Source: Hirudinaria manillensis
Lineage: Eukaryota > Annelida > Clitellata > Hirudinida > Hirudinidae
NCBI GenBank assembly: GCA_034509925.1
Contig: CM067528.1
Coordinates: 6,306,001-6,370,000, forward strand
Length of the DNA: 64,000 nucleotides
Direction of reading: 5' to 3'
Shown here: piece by piece, positions 1 through 11,542 of the stretch
Numbering within the stretch: the stretch's first letter is position 1
How the letters are laid out: each line of letters starts with the position of its first letter
Notes under the pieces: generated by a model
What the model saw: the letters and a program-made list of their open reading frames with translations, nothing else
What the model was told of the DNA's origin: nothing
The model's database searches: none
Made by a program: the position numbers and the translations under genes

Positions 1-61
1 AAGTAAACAAAATATTTTTAATTCATAAATCAGAAATATTTTCCATTACAATTATTCCAAG

Positions 62-92
62 ATTATTATTATTATTATTATTAATATTATTA
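62..92. repeat. TTA/TAA microsatellite
   Basis: A run of TTA units with one interruption, in AT-rich gene-free DNA. It is one of many TAA-type tracts in this window. Confidence 0.8.
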
Positions 93-449
93 AAATCTTA
101 AATATTGAAAAGTAGAAACTTGCAAAAAAGCAGATCTTCAGAGGAACTGAAGTCCAATCATTTTGATGAGAAAAATTCTCTTCGAAGCTTCCAACGCTTG
201 GTTGGTGACCATCTTTTATACGTTCCACAAGATACGTTTAGCATCGTCTTTTGTTTTTAACCACTTACGGATTAAATTCAATAAATTCATTTATTAATTC
301 GTCAGTTATAAATAAACATAAACAAACAATTGTTTTTTTCTTTTATAAATTAATTGTTTAAAGTTTTTTTCGTAAATTATGGAAAAATATAAATTAGTTT
401 CAATTAGGCTTGTGCTTATTTGGGTCCAGCGAGAGGATTTTTTTCGTAG

Positions 450-615
450 TACTTTCATGTGGTACTAAGGTGAAGTACTTGGAAGAAGTGCTTACAAAAA
501 GAGTACTTTCAAGAAGTACTTCCAATAGTACTAGCGCAATATTTGTAAAACGTACTTACAAACTGTACTTGCACGAATTGGTTACAAAAAGTAATTGCAG
601 AATACCTTTGTACTT
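450..615. repeat. decayed AGTACTT-rich minisatellite
   Basis: About ten GTACT/GTACTT words occur in roughly 165 bases, many spaced near 13-15 bases and often inside the palindrome AAGTACTT. Spacing is irregular and units are diverged, so this looks like an old tandem repeat rather than a gene. The 81-codon open frame across it starts at TTG and is not a convincing CDS. Confidence 0.5.
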
Positions 616-916
616 GTTCAACACGAAATTCCTCGAGAACATTGGAAATTTATAAATCGTTTCTTTTTATGAGTTCAGTTGAAAAAAATTAGCAAAAAAA
701 AAAAAACACAAATCGTTGTTGGTTGATTGATTGATTTTATGTCGTGATTTTATGATTTTATTGATTTCTTTTGAAATATAATTAATTAATATTCTTTAAA
801 TTGTGACAACTTATTGTAAATGCTGAACTCCGAAAATCACTTTTGAAAATCTACTTCAAATGCACAAATCTTGAACTATTGATTTCTGCTTGCTATTAAT
901 AGCAATATCTCTCAGT

Positions 917-918
<2 letters not shown>

Positions 919-951
<33 letters not shown>

Positions 952-969
952 TAATAATAATAATAATAA
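919..969. repeat. TAA microsatellite
   Basis: Some seventeen TAA units with a single AACA interruption. Confidence 0.9.
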
Positions 970-1284
970 ATTAATAATAATAACTTAATTAATTAAAATA
1001 TTTAGATGACTTGATCTTCAAGAATAAAATTAGCACTTCTACCTCGGGCGAAATCAACTCATTTTTTATGTATAATTCTTCGGTCATTTAATATTCCTTT
1101 AATGGATGTCCAAATTAAAATGTATTTTTTAAAATATTTTTGAATAATTTAAAATTAAAATTAAAATCGTTATATTTGGATTTTAAAAATTCTGGTTTGC
1201 GAATGCATTAAATTTTCCAGCGGTTAAACCGTGGTTATTTGCTATTCATTTTGTCTGAAATATTCGAGAAACATTCTCACGTTT

Positions 1285-1391
1285 TGTTATTGTTGTTGTT
1301 GTTGTTGTTGCAATCCTAAAAATTATTTTCCAAAAGTCGTTTTTATTAAAATTTCAAGACAAATTCTCAGAAACAACAACAACAACAACAG
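1285..1391. repeat. inverted TTG / AAC microsatellite pair
   Basis: A GTT/TTG run (about 1289-1310) and an AAC/CAA run (about 1372-1391) are reverse complements separated by about 60 bases, so a transcript could fold into a hairpin with a stem of about 20 bp. Confidence 0.7.
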
Positions 1392-1764
1392 TCATATGTC
1401 ACAATGTTATTGTAAAATGAGAGTTGTTATTAACGTGTTTCTCATTGGATACAAAATGAATTATTGTTGTATTGTTTTAACAATTAAGTTTAAATAATTA
1501 CGCAGAACTCCAGTTGAAATCGGTGGTGGTTTTGAATTTAAATGAAATATTAATTAATATAATTTAATTAGATGCATCACTAAATAATAATTTTAAATAA
1601 ACGTTTTTAAATAAATAAAACAGCAAATAATGTCGCATCAAAAGCAGAGAATTAATTAATTTTGTAAATATTTTTTTAATTAATAAATCTTACCAAGAAA
1701 TTACCGAAGACTTACATAAAAAAACATAAAAATGGACATGAAATGCTGATGCAACATAATAATA

Positions 1765-1781
1765 CTATAATAATAATAATA

Positions 1782-1821
<40 letters not shown>
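1765..1821. repeat. TAA microsatellite
   Basis: Nearly pure TAA units with one TAG variant. On the minus strand it reads as a poly-Tyr frame, which I do not regard as a gene. Confidence 0.9.
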
Positions 1822-1822
<1 letters not shown>

Positions 1823-2467
1823 CACTTAAATAGCAATTTCCATGATTCATGTAATTTCTTAAAATGGCAATATATAAGCGATGGCATTGATACGCCACAT
1901 CATGATGTTGTATTGATTATGATGACATAGTGACATGGTGATATACAGGTGATATACAGATTTTATACAGATTACATGCAGATGATATACAGGTCATATA
2001 GGGCGATTATTTAGAAATTAAGAATGAAAACATATGGCTCTTTATAAATGGACAATAAGAGTTAATATTACGAACAATCTTCTATTTTCATCGTTATTTA
2101 AATCATCTTTTGCTTCTCGTTTCTCGTTTCTGTGAATGTTTCTGCGATAAGGATTTTGTTTTGTATGAAAAGTTGACGTTTCAAGACGATAACAAGTTCT
2201 GATCGAGTGATTGTCGGTTGTTTATCTAATTGTGATTTTAAATAAATTATTTATAATAATTACAACATCATTTATTTATTTATAAATTGCAAATAATAAT
2301 AATATGAATAAATTTATTCTTCTGTTTTTGTACGTGAAACGTTTGAATTAATTTATATATTTATTTTATTTTACAAATCATTTTAATCCTAGTATGATTT
2401 CTGATATCAATAAGAAATTATTTAGACTGTAAGAGCTTAAAGACAATAATAAAATATAAAATATTAT

Positions 2468-2493
2468 ATAATAATAATAATAATAATAATAAA
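2468..2493. repeat. TAA microsatellite
   Basis: Short run of about eight TAA units. Confidence 0.85.
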
Positions 2494-2809
2494 TAAAATA
2501 TCTTGCCACAATTTGGAAAAAAAAACAATAGCAACAGTTTTTGTAATAAATTGCAGCAACAACAAATTTTATCACTCAACAGTCCACGTCTACGGATGTT
2601 TAAAAACACGGAATTTATGACGTCGAACGTTCTCTTCAAAATGGCGCTACAAACATGGCGACCCGAGGCGGGTCTTCGTCGGTTTAAAAATGAACTTCGA
2701 TGCCCTTGAAAGAACGATTGAAGAAAGAAGTGAATGAATGAGGTCCATTCTTTGTGAGAGTTTTATTCAAAATAACCATTATGAAACTTTCTGTGAAGAT
2801 GATGACGGT

Positions 2810-2817
2810 GTTGATGA

Positions 2818-2851
<34 letters not shown>

Positions 2852-2888
2852 GGTGGTGGTGGTGTTGATAGTGATGATGATGATGATG
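2810..2888. repeat. GAT/GGT compound microsatellite
   Basis: A GAT run passes into a GGT run and then back to GAT. It translates as Asp/Gly runs on plus and His runs on minus, but nothing around it supports a gene. Confidence 0.9.
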
Positions 2889-3782
2889 CTGACACCAATG
2901 ATACGATGATAATGGTTTAATTAGCGAGTCGTTTCGAAATATGTTCAACAAGCAATTTATTAAGTTAAAACGTAAGACATAAATTTAATTAATAGGAAGG
3001 ATTTAATTTAATTATTCAATTTACTTTTATAAACAAACAATTGCACCATTTATGCATCAATAAATAACTGTTTTATTTTATTTTTGCTTTTTAATTTTAA
3101 AAAAGTTCAATTTTTTGCAAGGTCTCCGACTTGGACATGTTCTTGAAAATGAAAATTTAAATATTTAAATATTCATTAAATAGAAGAGGAACATGTCAAC
3201 AGGTAATGTATTACTGAAGTGATGACGATGAAGACGATGTTGACGATGATGATGATGACAACGATGATGAACAACAACAACAACACTGATCACACCTTTA
3301 ATTTTAAATTGATAGAATATTTCTATTCAACCAATTTATCATCTGCTTTATGTAGCCTAACAGAACATTATCATTAACAGATCATTATCATCATCGTGTT
3401 TGTACTGCACTTCTTAATCGATCGCCATTTGTGTAGCGCATCAAAAATTACCCGAAGGCGCTCCCTGGCGATGCAGACCGGACGTCCAATACGACTGTTA
3501 ATATTACCGATTCAGGCAGAGGTTTACCAAATTTAATATTTAATAAACATTATTATGAAAGAAAATTGCGACATTAGATAAATAGTCAGAATAACACGCA
3601 TCTTGTGATAAATGCGTTCATCTAGTGAAATAAAATAAATCTCCATTTCAAAACCTCCGATCAAAATGTTGAAGATTTAAGGAATTAAAGATAAGTTTGC
3701 ATAAATACTTGAGACATCCAAACTCAATTTCCATTTTTATGTAAGGTTTTATTTTATTTTTCGAAAAAGATTTCAACGAAGT

Positions 3783-3811
3783 GTTTGTTTGTTTGTTTGT
3801 TTGTTTGTTTG
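3783..3811. repeat. GTTT tetranucleotide microsatellite
   Basis: Seven consecutive GTTT units. Confidence 0.9.
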
Positions 3812-4473
3812 CTGTGATGTTGTGGAGTTAATTAAAGAACAGTCGCTGTTTTGTATTCGTTTTGTAAAGGCATAATATAATAGCCTTTACCGTCATTGCT
3901 TAATTAATTGTAAATATAATTACAATTACAACTGAAATTAGAATTAACTATAGTTATTATCTCACAACATATGACTGACATCATCAACATCACAACATTA
4001 GATTCAATTGTCATTTTCGGTTCACTAAGGTCATCACCGTCAAGGTCAGGATCTTTTAGCGCCATCGTCGTCATCATTATCATCTTCGTCGTCGTCATCT
4101 TCGTTACCATGAACTCGACTCTACTACAGTTCTTATTATCGCTCACCAACATGAAGAATCCCTAAACTACATTGCTGGACTATTAGCTCTTCCAAATGTT
4201 ACAAAAACATTGAGACCGTTATTATAATTTTTTTTTTTAAACAATAAAAACATGTTGTGACTTAACCACGGCAGAACAAAACTTGTTGAAAATTGATGAA
4301 TGACGTGGAATTGCTTTCAATTGTTGAAAAGCACTCTTGACATAAAACCCTATTCAGGTTTTTAATAACAAAATAAAAAAAATAATATCCCAAAGTAAAG
4401 TTTTATGAATGGCCATATAGCCCGTTTTTACAACTTAACAGAACAAACCCAATTTTTAAAGGAAGAAATCGTT

Positions 4474-4620
4474 AAAGTCATGAAGTGACTATTATATAAT
4501 TATATTATATTATTGTATAATAATAGTTGTAATAATAACGATAATAATAATTATAATTATCTTAATATTATTAGTAATACATTGGTAACCATATTGATAT
4601 TATTATAAAGTCATGAAGTG
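4474..4620. repeat. 14-bp direct repeats flanking an AT-rich segment
   Basis: The 14-mer AAAGTCATGAAGTG occurs at 4474-4487 and again at 4607-4620, enclosing about 120 bases of TAA/TTA-rich sequence. It lies just upstream of the GC-rich island. It could be a target-site duplication or the remnant of a tandem duplication. Confidence 0.5.
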
Positions 4621-4689
4621 GCCAACTACACCCAAGGATAAAACTCCCTAAAATGTTTTGGGAAAGATATGCAGTATATAGTAGAAATT

Positions 4690-5132
4690 GATACTCTGTG
4701 CGAGCGCCGACAAGAATCCTCAGAGAGGTAGCCCCATCTGCAAACGTTTCGGCCCATTATACCTCTGACGTACTCCGGGGCCGGGCCACACCCGCTGATC
4801 AGGCGGATGTTCTTGTCGGTCGAATCTTTTGCACACCTGCCTTCCCCCTCTCTCTCTCTTCGTCCCACAATACGACGCGCATACGAGACCAACGCCATAC
4901 CACGCAACCTTCGCTCACTACAACTCTCGCGCCCGAAACCGACATCGAACTGCCAGCGGAGCTCAGGTACGCAGCTTAAATAGCTGTCATTGGCGCCGAC
5001 CTTTCAGGGGGCTATGCCCGGAGTCTTCCAATTGGTTGAGCTTGGTGAGCTTTCGATTGGATGGATTTGGCCACTGGTACAGCCGCGTGACCTTTCGACT
5101 CGGTCGTTGCCTATAAAAGCCTTCAGCTGCCT
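4690..5132 (+). promoter_or_regulatory. GC-rich island with TATA-like box (possible solo LTR or promoter)
   Basis: About 440 bases are sharply richer in G+C than everything around them and contain a CT-run, CpG-rich stretches and a CTATAAAAG box at about 5111-5119, about 30 bases before the AT repeats begin. A TTGGCGCCGACC stretch at about 4989-5000 resembles a retroelement primer-binding site, but it lies upstream of the TATA-like box, which is the wrong order for a simple 5' LTR. The open frames inside overlap and look like no known protein. A solo LTR, another element fragment, or an orphan CpG-rich promoter are all possible. Confidence 0.35.
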
Positions 5133-5146
5133 TTATACTCGCCTCG

Positions 5147-5292
5147 AGTATAGTATAATATACTATAATATGTAGTATAATAAATATTATAATATTATAT
5201 CATACCATACATTCTAATATATTATACTATAATATGTAGTATAATAAATATTATACTATTATATTATACCATACATTCTATATATTATACTG
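5147..5292. repeat. AT-rich tandem duplication (unit about 60-65 bp)
   Basis: Two copies of a unit built around TATACTATAATATGTAGTA and ending near CATACATTCTA follow one another directly after the GC-rich island. Each unit is itself partly palindromic (TATAGTATAATATACTATA at the start). Confidence 0.7.
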
Positions 5293-8200
5293 TGCATCTC
5301 CTTCATGCTGAAAGGTATTTCGGGCGACATGAATATCAACGAAAAATAATTTTCACATCAGGTGTTGACACAAGCAACCAACAATTTTTTCATTGTTAAT
5401 TTCTCAATAATTTGCCGCTAACGTCACCAAAATAGCGGAACTCTCCAATCATATTATCGTTCATCGGTAATAAATTAGTTTTGTTAGTATTAACATAAAA
5501 ATGTCCGATAGTATCCAGAGAAATTGACGAAAAATTTTCATCCGACCTTATTTGTTTGACTTAAATATTGCTTTTAAATGTCGGTTAATTGACGTTTTTA
5601 ATTTTGTTTTTCAAATATAAAAATATCAATCGATGGCTTTTAAACCAAATTTCAGACCAATTTTGGTGGATCGTCACGTAGGATGAGTCTGGTCCTTCAT
5701 TGTTCACAGAAAGTGCTTTTAAACACAGGTTATATTGCATGGTTCCAGTTCATTCGCCGAAACACTAAAAGAATTAACCACCTTAAAAGCATTAAATAAC
5801 CTTTTTTATCTCTTAATAAAACTGGATAAGAGTTGGATTAATTAATAAATTAAATACAAAATCGCGGATAAATTAAAAAACAAACGTAATCAGCAAATCA
5901 ATAACTTCCAAATTTATATTTTTCCTCCATTATACCTGATTCAAAGTCCATTCCACGTCACTGAACATTTCAATTCCAGGTCTTGAAAATCTCATTTGCA
6001 CGAATTTAAACCAAATTACAATAGATATTAAATTACTAATTTGAAAAATATATTTATTTAAATACTCTTTCAATACACTTTTTGATATTTTTTTGGTATT
6101 TTGCAGTTAAATGTGAAAAAACATTTACAAAAATGTACAACGAAATAGAATTGGAGATTTTCAAGGACGTCTTTAGCGAAGAAATGAGTTGCTTGTTGGG
6201 TTAAACAAATTTCGATCACTTAAAAATATATTTTTATAATAACTAATTGAAATAAATATTTAGCAGAGTTAATTAAAAGTATTTCATAGTTTAACTGCAA
6301 CTTCATAATTATTTTAAATAGCTATTAATATTAAATTCTATAAATATGCTATTTTTATATTTTATATTTTTTTGAAGATTTAATAAATATGCAAATGTAG
6401 TTTCCGATTATAAAGGGTTTCGAGAGTCTAAATTGATTATCTGTTCACGTCAAGGGTGGGAAATCACTCGAATTGAAGTCAACAAATGTCTTGAAAATGA
6501 CTTAAAGAGCAAGAAATGTATTTTTTAAGAAATTCTTTCCCCAGTTAAACATTTACAAAAACGCATTTTTGTAGAGTCAAAAAATGTACCGAGTTTAATT
6601 AATATTAATAAGTTAATTAATATAAATATAATTAATAAAAATACTTTATATAAACTAATAATTAATAATATTAAGAAATTATGAGAAAAGGTTGAAATGT
6701 ATTTTTGCGATAAAATATTGCACATTCTTCTATTTGATTGAAAAGTGGAATCAACGAATAGGAAATCGAAGCATTTTTTGTTGATGACGTCACCTGATGA
6801 CATCAGATATTGGCTGGAATGATGACGGATGGAAAGGCAATAAATAAAGATTGTTTTGAAACAATCAAACATTCGGTCAGAGGCAATTTTATCTTCTTTC
6901 TTTGCAGCACAATTTTCTCAGATTAATGGTCTTTTACTTATTTATTTTTATTTATTTCACTTAATATTCCTAAAATCCTGAACCATCCTAAAATATTCCT
7001 CAGCATCAATCTTCAAACTTAAAGACCTATTTTCTTAATTACTTTTATGCATCAAATCGTAGATTTACCGGATGCCAGTATCTGTGTTTGTCTCTTTTGG
7101 ATCTGTATGTCTATTGCTTGCAGTTTTAAATTCTAATGAATGTCTTTAGAACGATTTCGATGTGGAAGGTTAGTTTTTGCGCCTCAATTGTGCCGTCTTT
7201 GCGTTGAAGAGGAGTATGGAATTGTTAGAGTTTAGTCTGAACTCTGAAAATATTTAAAGATTTCTTTTTTTAAATTTTTAATGACGTCTTTTTTTTTATG
7301 TGATTTACTAAATAAATGCTTGGAAGCCGGCAGATCTCAACCGTGAGAGGCTCTCGTTGGTCATCTTGTGCCGATTGTGTCTGTCTCAGATTCGGATTGA
7401 AGAGGCACTGTCGTTTGATAGCGCTGGAGAGAAGCACGGAAATTTTCTGATGCGTCGGTTAAACTTATCCTTCCAGAGCTTTGACCATTGACAAACCAAC
7501 CTCAAAAATAAATTATTTTGAAATATTCTAAAACCTAATGATGCGATTAAAATGCTGATAAAGCGGAATTAAAACAATGAAATTGATTTAAAAAACAAAC
7601 AAAAACGGATCGTTGCGTGTTCTTTGCACAATTCTAATTCCATAAGATTTTCAGTCATTAAAATGAATTTCCATTGTTTTAAATAAATGTTTAGCTAATT
7701 AATATTTACAAAATCTTTGTCCAAATTAACGAGAAACAAACCGAAATTTTACAACGGAAAGCTATAAATGGTTTTTTTTTTCAATGTTTGTTAAATTAAA
7801 TTAAGTGGACTCATGTTGAAATCAGATTGTTGGTCGAAAGTAAGGGGTAAGTTGTGATGAAATCTTTAAAGTTGAAATGTATTTCTACATTTTCAGTTTC
7901 GCTTCTTGTCTTTCTCTAAAAGGTTCAACAACTGCTGTAATATCTCTGGAACTGCTGTTTTTTTCTCGTCGAAGTAGGTTGATGAAATTGATTGATATAT
8001 CAGAAATCATGAAATGACAAGCAGTCAAATAACCAATAAGAAGTTATTAAACGTTAATTTCCAAGAATCTAAGAGTTTCTTTTTGGAACCTGAGAGTTGT
8101 AAATATCTTTATGAACTTCTAAAATAGTGCCTGATAAGTAATTAAGAAAATCATATTAGAAAATATTAAATATTAATAGAAAGGATTAAAACATCTTCTA

Positions 8201-8428
8201 AAATAATGTCGGCATAAAGTAATCCAATCAACAGAGTGCTTAGAATACAAAATTGAAATAATATTTAATAAAATCAATTGTGGGTATTTCCTCTTTATTA
8301 TTTCGTAATTTGAAATAAATTTAATTAAATTAAAAAAGAAGACGCCACCATTTTCAGAGAATTGTCAACAGAAGTGACAGACAAAAAATTATAAGAAAAC
8401 AAATTCTTTGAAAAGTGAAAACTTAAAC

Positions 8429-10013
8429 ATGGACAACCAAGTTGTGACGGGCTACTTTAAACCCAACGTCTCCACAAACCAAACGACTATTACAATCATT
8501 TTTCCAAAGATTAATATTCTCAGCAAGGGATTGAAAATATCATATTTTGTGATGGGATCAATTGGATTCTTACTTAATTTATTCAGTATGACCGTCATAC
8601 TTTATTACAAGCCCATGCGCATCTGTTCATCAAAAGTCTACCTTTTTGGACTGTGTGCGGTCGGCTTATTTGCTTCTATGAATCTCATCCTGAACGTAAC
8701 ATTTGAAGATCAAGGTCGATTTTACGACGTAAATAATCATTTGGATGTTTTCCTTTGCAAATTTTGGTACAGCAAAGGTATCCTGTGGTCTGCAATGACT
8801 GCCTCGAGCTTTATGATAGTGGCTCTGTCTTTGGATCAATTCGTTGCTGTCATTTGGCCCATGTTCTACAAGACGAAGTTTTCCAAAGAAAAGATCTTTT
8901 CTGCAGTGTTAACAAGTATTTTTAAACTTATTATAACTTTCATTTTGATAAATTATGGCTTATTTATTGGATACATTTGCTTAACTAGCACTTACTAAAT
9001 TTGGTTCATTGACCAAACAGTTGTGAGGACAGATAAAATAAGAGAAGTTATTAAACATAATTCTTTTACATTTTCTTAAGGTTAAAAAAACATAAATAAT
9101 ATTTATTAATAAATAATGAGACGGAATAATACAGTTGTATAAATATATAGAAATTAAGCCCCAAAATGTCATCAGAAAGCACAAAGCCTGAGATACAAAT
9201 CTTTGCTGCATTTGTTCTCGTAAAGCTTATTAAAATTATCAGAGTTATTATGCAGAATGATTAAATATATTTTAAATTATTTATTTATTTTCAGCATCGG
9301 CTATTTTACTGGGTCCCATTTCTACCCTTCCAAGTACATTAAGTTATATGAGCATCAGTAAATATGGCCAGTGTCTCATTTTAACCGAGCCAGGAAGCAT
9401 GGAAGTTCAGATCTTTCTCGGCTTCTATTCTACATTCATAACTTACATTTTTCCTCTTGGAACTATTGTTGTAGTTTATTCATACATAGCTAGGACCCTC
9501 CATAAACAGTCGAAAATAATCAGTGGCGTATTAGATCAGTCAGAATATATTGAGGATGGCATCTCGCAAGTAGCTTGTGTTCATGAATCCAAGGCATCTG
9601 TCGAATATGCGATATCTGGATCAGCAGTGTTTCACATCAATAAACAATCTACTGATTTTAGTTCCTTACCAAGTACAGAATCTGAAATCACTCCCGCTAG
9701 CGTAAAGAGCAAAGGCATTGGGACAAAAATGAAAAAATTAGATTTAAGAGCAAGAAACTGTGTCCTGAAAACTTCCTTCTACATAGCTATCTGCTATGTT
9801 TGCTTCCGAACTGTTAATCAAATATTTTACCTGATACTCAGTATGAAATTAGTGCAGTTGGATTTTTATACTCCTTTATTTTATGCCAGGTTCATCCTGG
9901 TCTATCTGCACAGTTCCTTCAATCCGTTGATTTATTGCATTCGCTTGGACACGTTCAAGGAAGGAATAGTTTGGATTGTAAAAACGAAGTTGAAAAAGAT
10001 TTTCATCAAATAG
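8429..10013 (+). CDS. orphan rhodopsin-family GPCR 1 (two exons, atypical)
   Basis: Exons 8429-8915 and 9295-10013 join in phase 1 to give 401 aa. The ATG at 8429 is the first in frame; upstream codons lead back to TTG. Seven membrane segments are visible. TM1 carries the G-F-L-L-N block (N1.50), the TM3 entry Cys is in LCKFWY, ICL3 is about 100 residues, and TM7 ends NPLIYC. Compared with its three neighbours it has lost the TM2 Asp (LCAVG where they have LSSAD-like) and the DRY/ERY motif (LDQF). The TM6 CWxP motif reads FRTV. It is probably a plasma-membrane peptide-receptor relative; ligand unknown. The changed switch residues suggest altered or absent canonical G-protein coupling (inference). 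Confidence 0.8.
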
Positions 10014-11542
10014 TTGCTTTTTTTAAGTTCAAAGATCTTATGACAAAGATTCTTGTAAAAAGGTTTAGGCTCGTGTTATTGGAATCAAGAAATGATTGCT
10101 TTCTGCTCATTGATACATGTTCTGTAAAACATTTACTTTGTCAATTTCTAGAATATTTTACAATCTTTTTTAAATTTCACCGCAGAACCATTTTTTAAGC
10201 CCAGAACCGAAACCATGTCTGGAACTGCAGAGAGGAATAATTGATCACTTATTAATGGAAGTAGCTTCTGGTCCAAGTGTAGTGCAACTGACAAGGGCAA
10301 AGACTTTTACTTTAATTGCTGTCCTTAGCAACAAAGGATGGTTTAATCCTTCAAACTTGTAATGTAATGATTAATTAGAATTAATTATTTACTGAAGCTT
10401 TATTTTACTGAATCACTTAATAATATGTCGTTAATCTGTAGCTTAAGAAGTTACAATTTTACATGACTACAGTAATTTGCATTTCTTTTGCCGGAACCTT
10501 GTTGTGATTTTTTTTCAAGAATTACTAGTAATTCATGATGCCTTCACAGAGGCGAAGTCTTAAATATTAGACCATTATACGTAATTAAAGTACATTTTGA
10601 CCGCTGGAGCCTGTCTATAACCATCTACTTGCGTTACATATTACGACTACCTTTCCGACTTTAAGCTGCCAGCCGATCCGAGACTACAATCGAACTCTTC
10701 TCGATTCTTTACAAGTTAGGAACAAATTGAATATTTGAAATTAGGAGAGATATCTTTCTCCAAATTCAACATCCACTGCTGCGCAAAGCACGATGATACG
10801 ATCCTGAATCCAGCCATTGAGTTGTTCCTTACCTTTTACCTAAATTCTAATCCTTTTGCATGACAGTCTTTATACCCAGCTAAATGTGTATTGTCCTCAA
10901 AAAATCTTATTTGAAGGAAATCATTTATCTTACAAAAAGTCGAAGCAGAGCTTACAATGGTGCACCTTGACGTCCTTTGGAATTTTTATGAAAATCGAAT
11001 AATTTTACATTGGGGACCTAATTTTCCCTAATTTATGCTACCTTTCCATCCGCTCAGCACGGGAAATGGATGCTAGTGAGTTACCGAGCTATGGTGCCTG
11101 CCATTAAGAAGCGTCGTCCAGTAATTAAAGCAATAAGTATGGTTTCTCAGGTCATCGTAATTGTCATAAATTACCCTGCAAATGAGGTTTAATTAGAAAA
11201 TGTCGTGATAACGTGTAATGCGAGAAGAATAATTTCATCCTGCAACAATGAAGTTGCAATTAGCTTCAGGGAGGAGAATCTAATACGAAATTAAAAATCA
11301 ATCCATCATTTATTTCAAAAGCGAAATAACTTTTAAACTTTTACGAGAGTTAATATAAAAGCACCACTTCAACAGATGGGTTCCCTCTTCTAAAGAGTAT
11401 TTACATTTCCAGAAGCTGTTCTTTCAAGTTATGCAGTAGATGTTAAGTTTCGACTTCAGACAAGTGGCAGCTCTGAAGGCACACAATCTTTAGACTGAAG
11501 CCTTTACTCAGATTTTCATTTAGTTTTATTCCGACTGAGACC
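10014..11542. other. intergenic, no gene seen
   Basis: About 1.5 kb between GPCR 1 and GPCR 2. No frame resembles a protein, and I see no convincing RNA gene. It presumably holds the 3' end of GPCR 1 and the promoter of GPCR 2. Confidence 0.5.

Larger units (their letters stand above)
1..8400. other. gene-poor AT-rich flank
   Basis: I see no supportable protein-coding gene here. Open frames are short, many lack an ATG start, and several are just translated microsatellites (TAA, GAT/GGT, TTG). Notable contents listed separately are an AGTACTT-rich decayed minisatellite, an inverted TTG/CAA pair, GAT/GGT and GTTT arrays, a GC-rich island with a TATA-like box, and an AT tandem repeat. Untranslated exons or distal control elements of the first GPCR could lie here but cannot be shown. 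Confidence 0.6.

Noticed and set aside
2738..2951. Poly-Asp/Gly (plus) and poly-His (minus) frames
   Set aside because: Compound GAT/GGT microsatellite with no flanking coding signal or splice sites.
4626..5116. Overlapping 90-codon frames on both strands
   Set aside because: They arise from the GC-rich island, where stops are rare; starts are non-ATG and no family resemblance is visible.
6525..6872. A 115-codon minus-strand frame starting with ATG
   Set aside because: Hydrophobic but AT-driven codon use, no domain, no splice partners.
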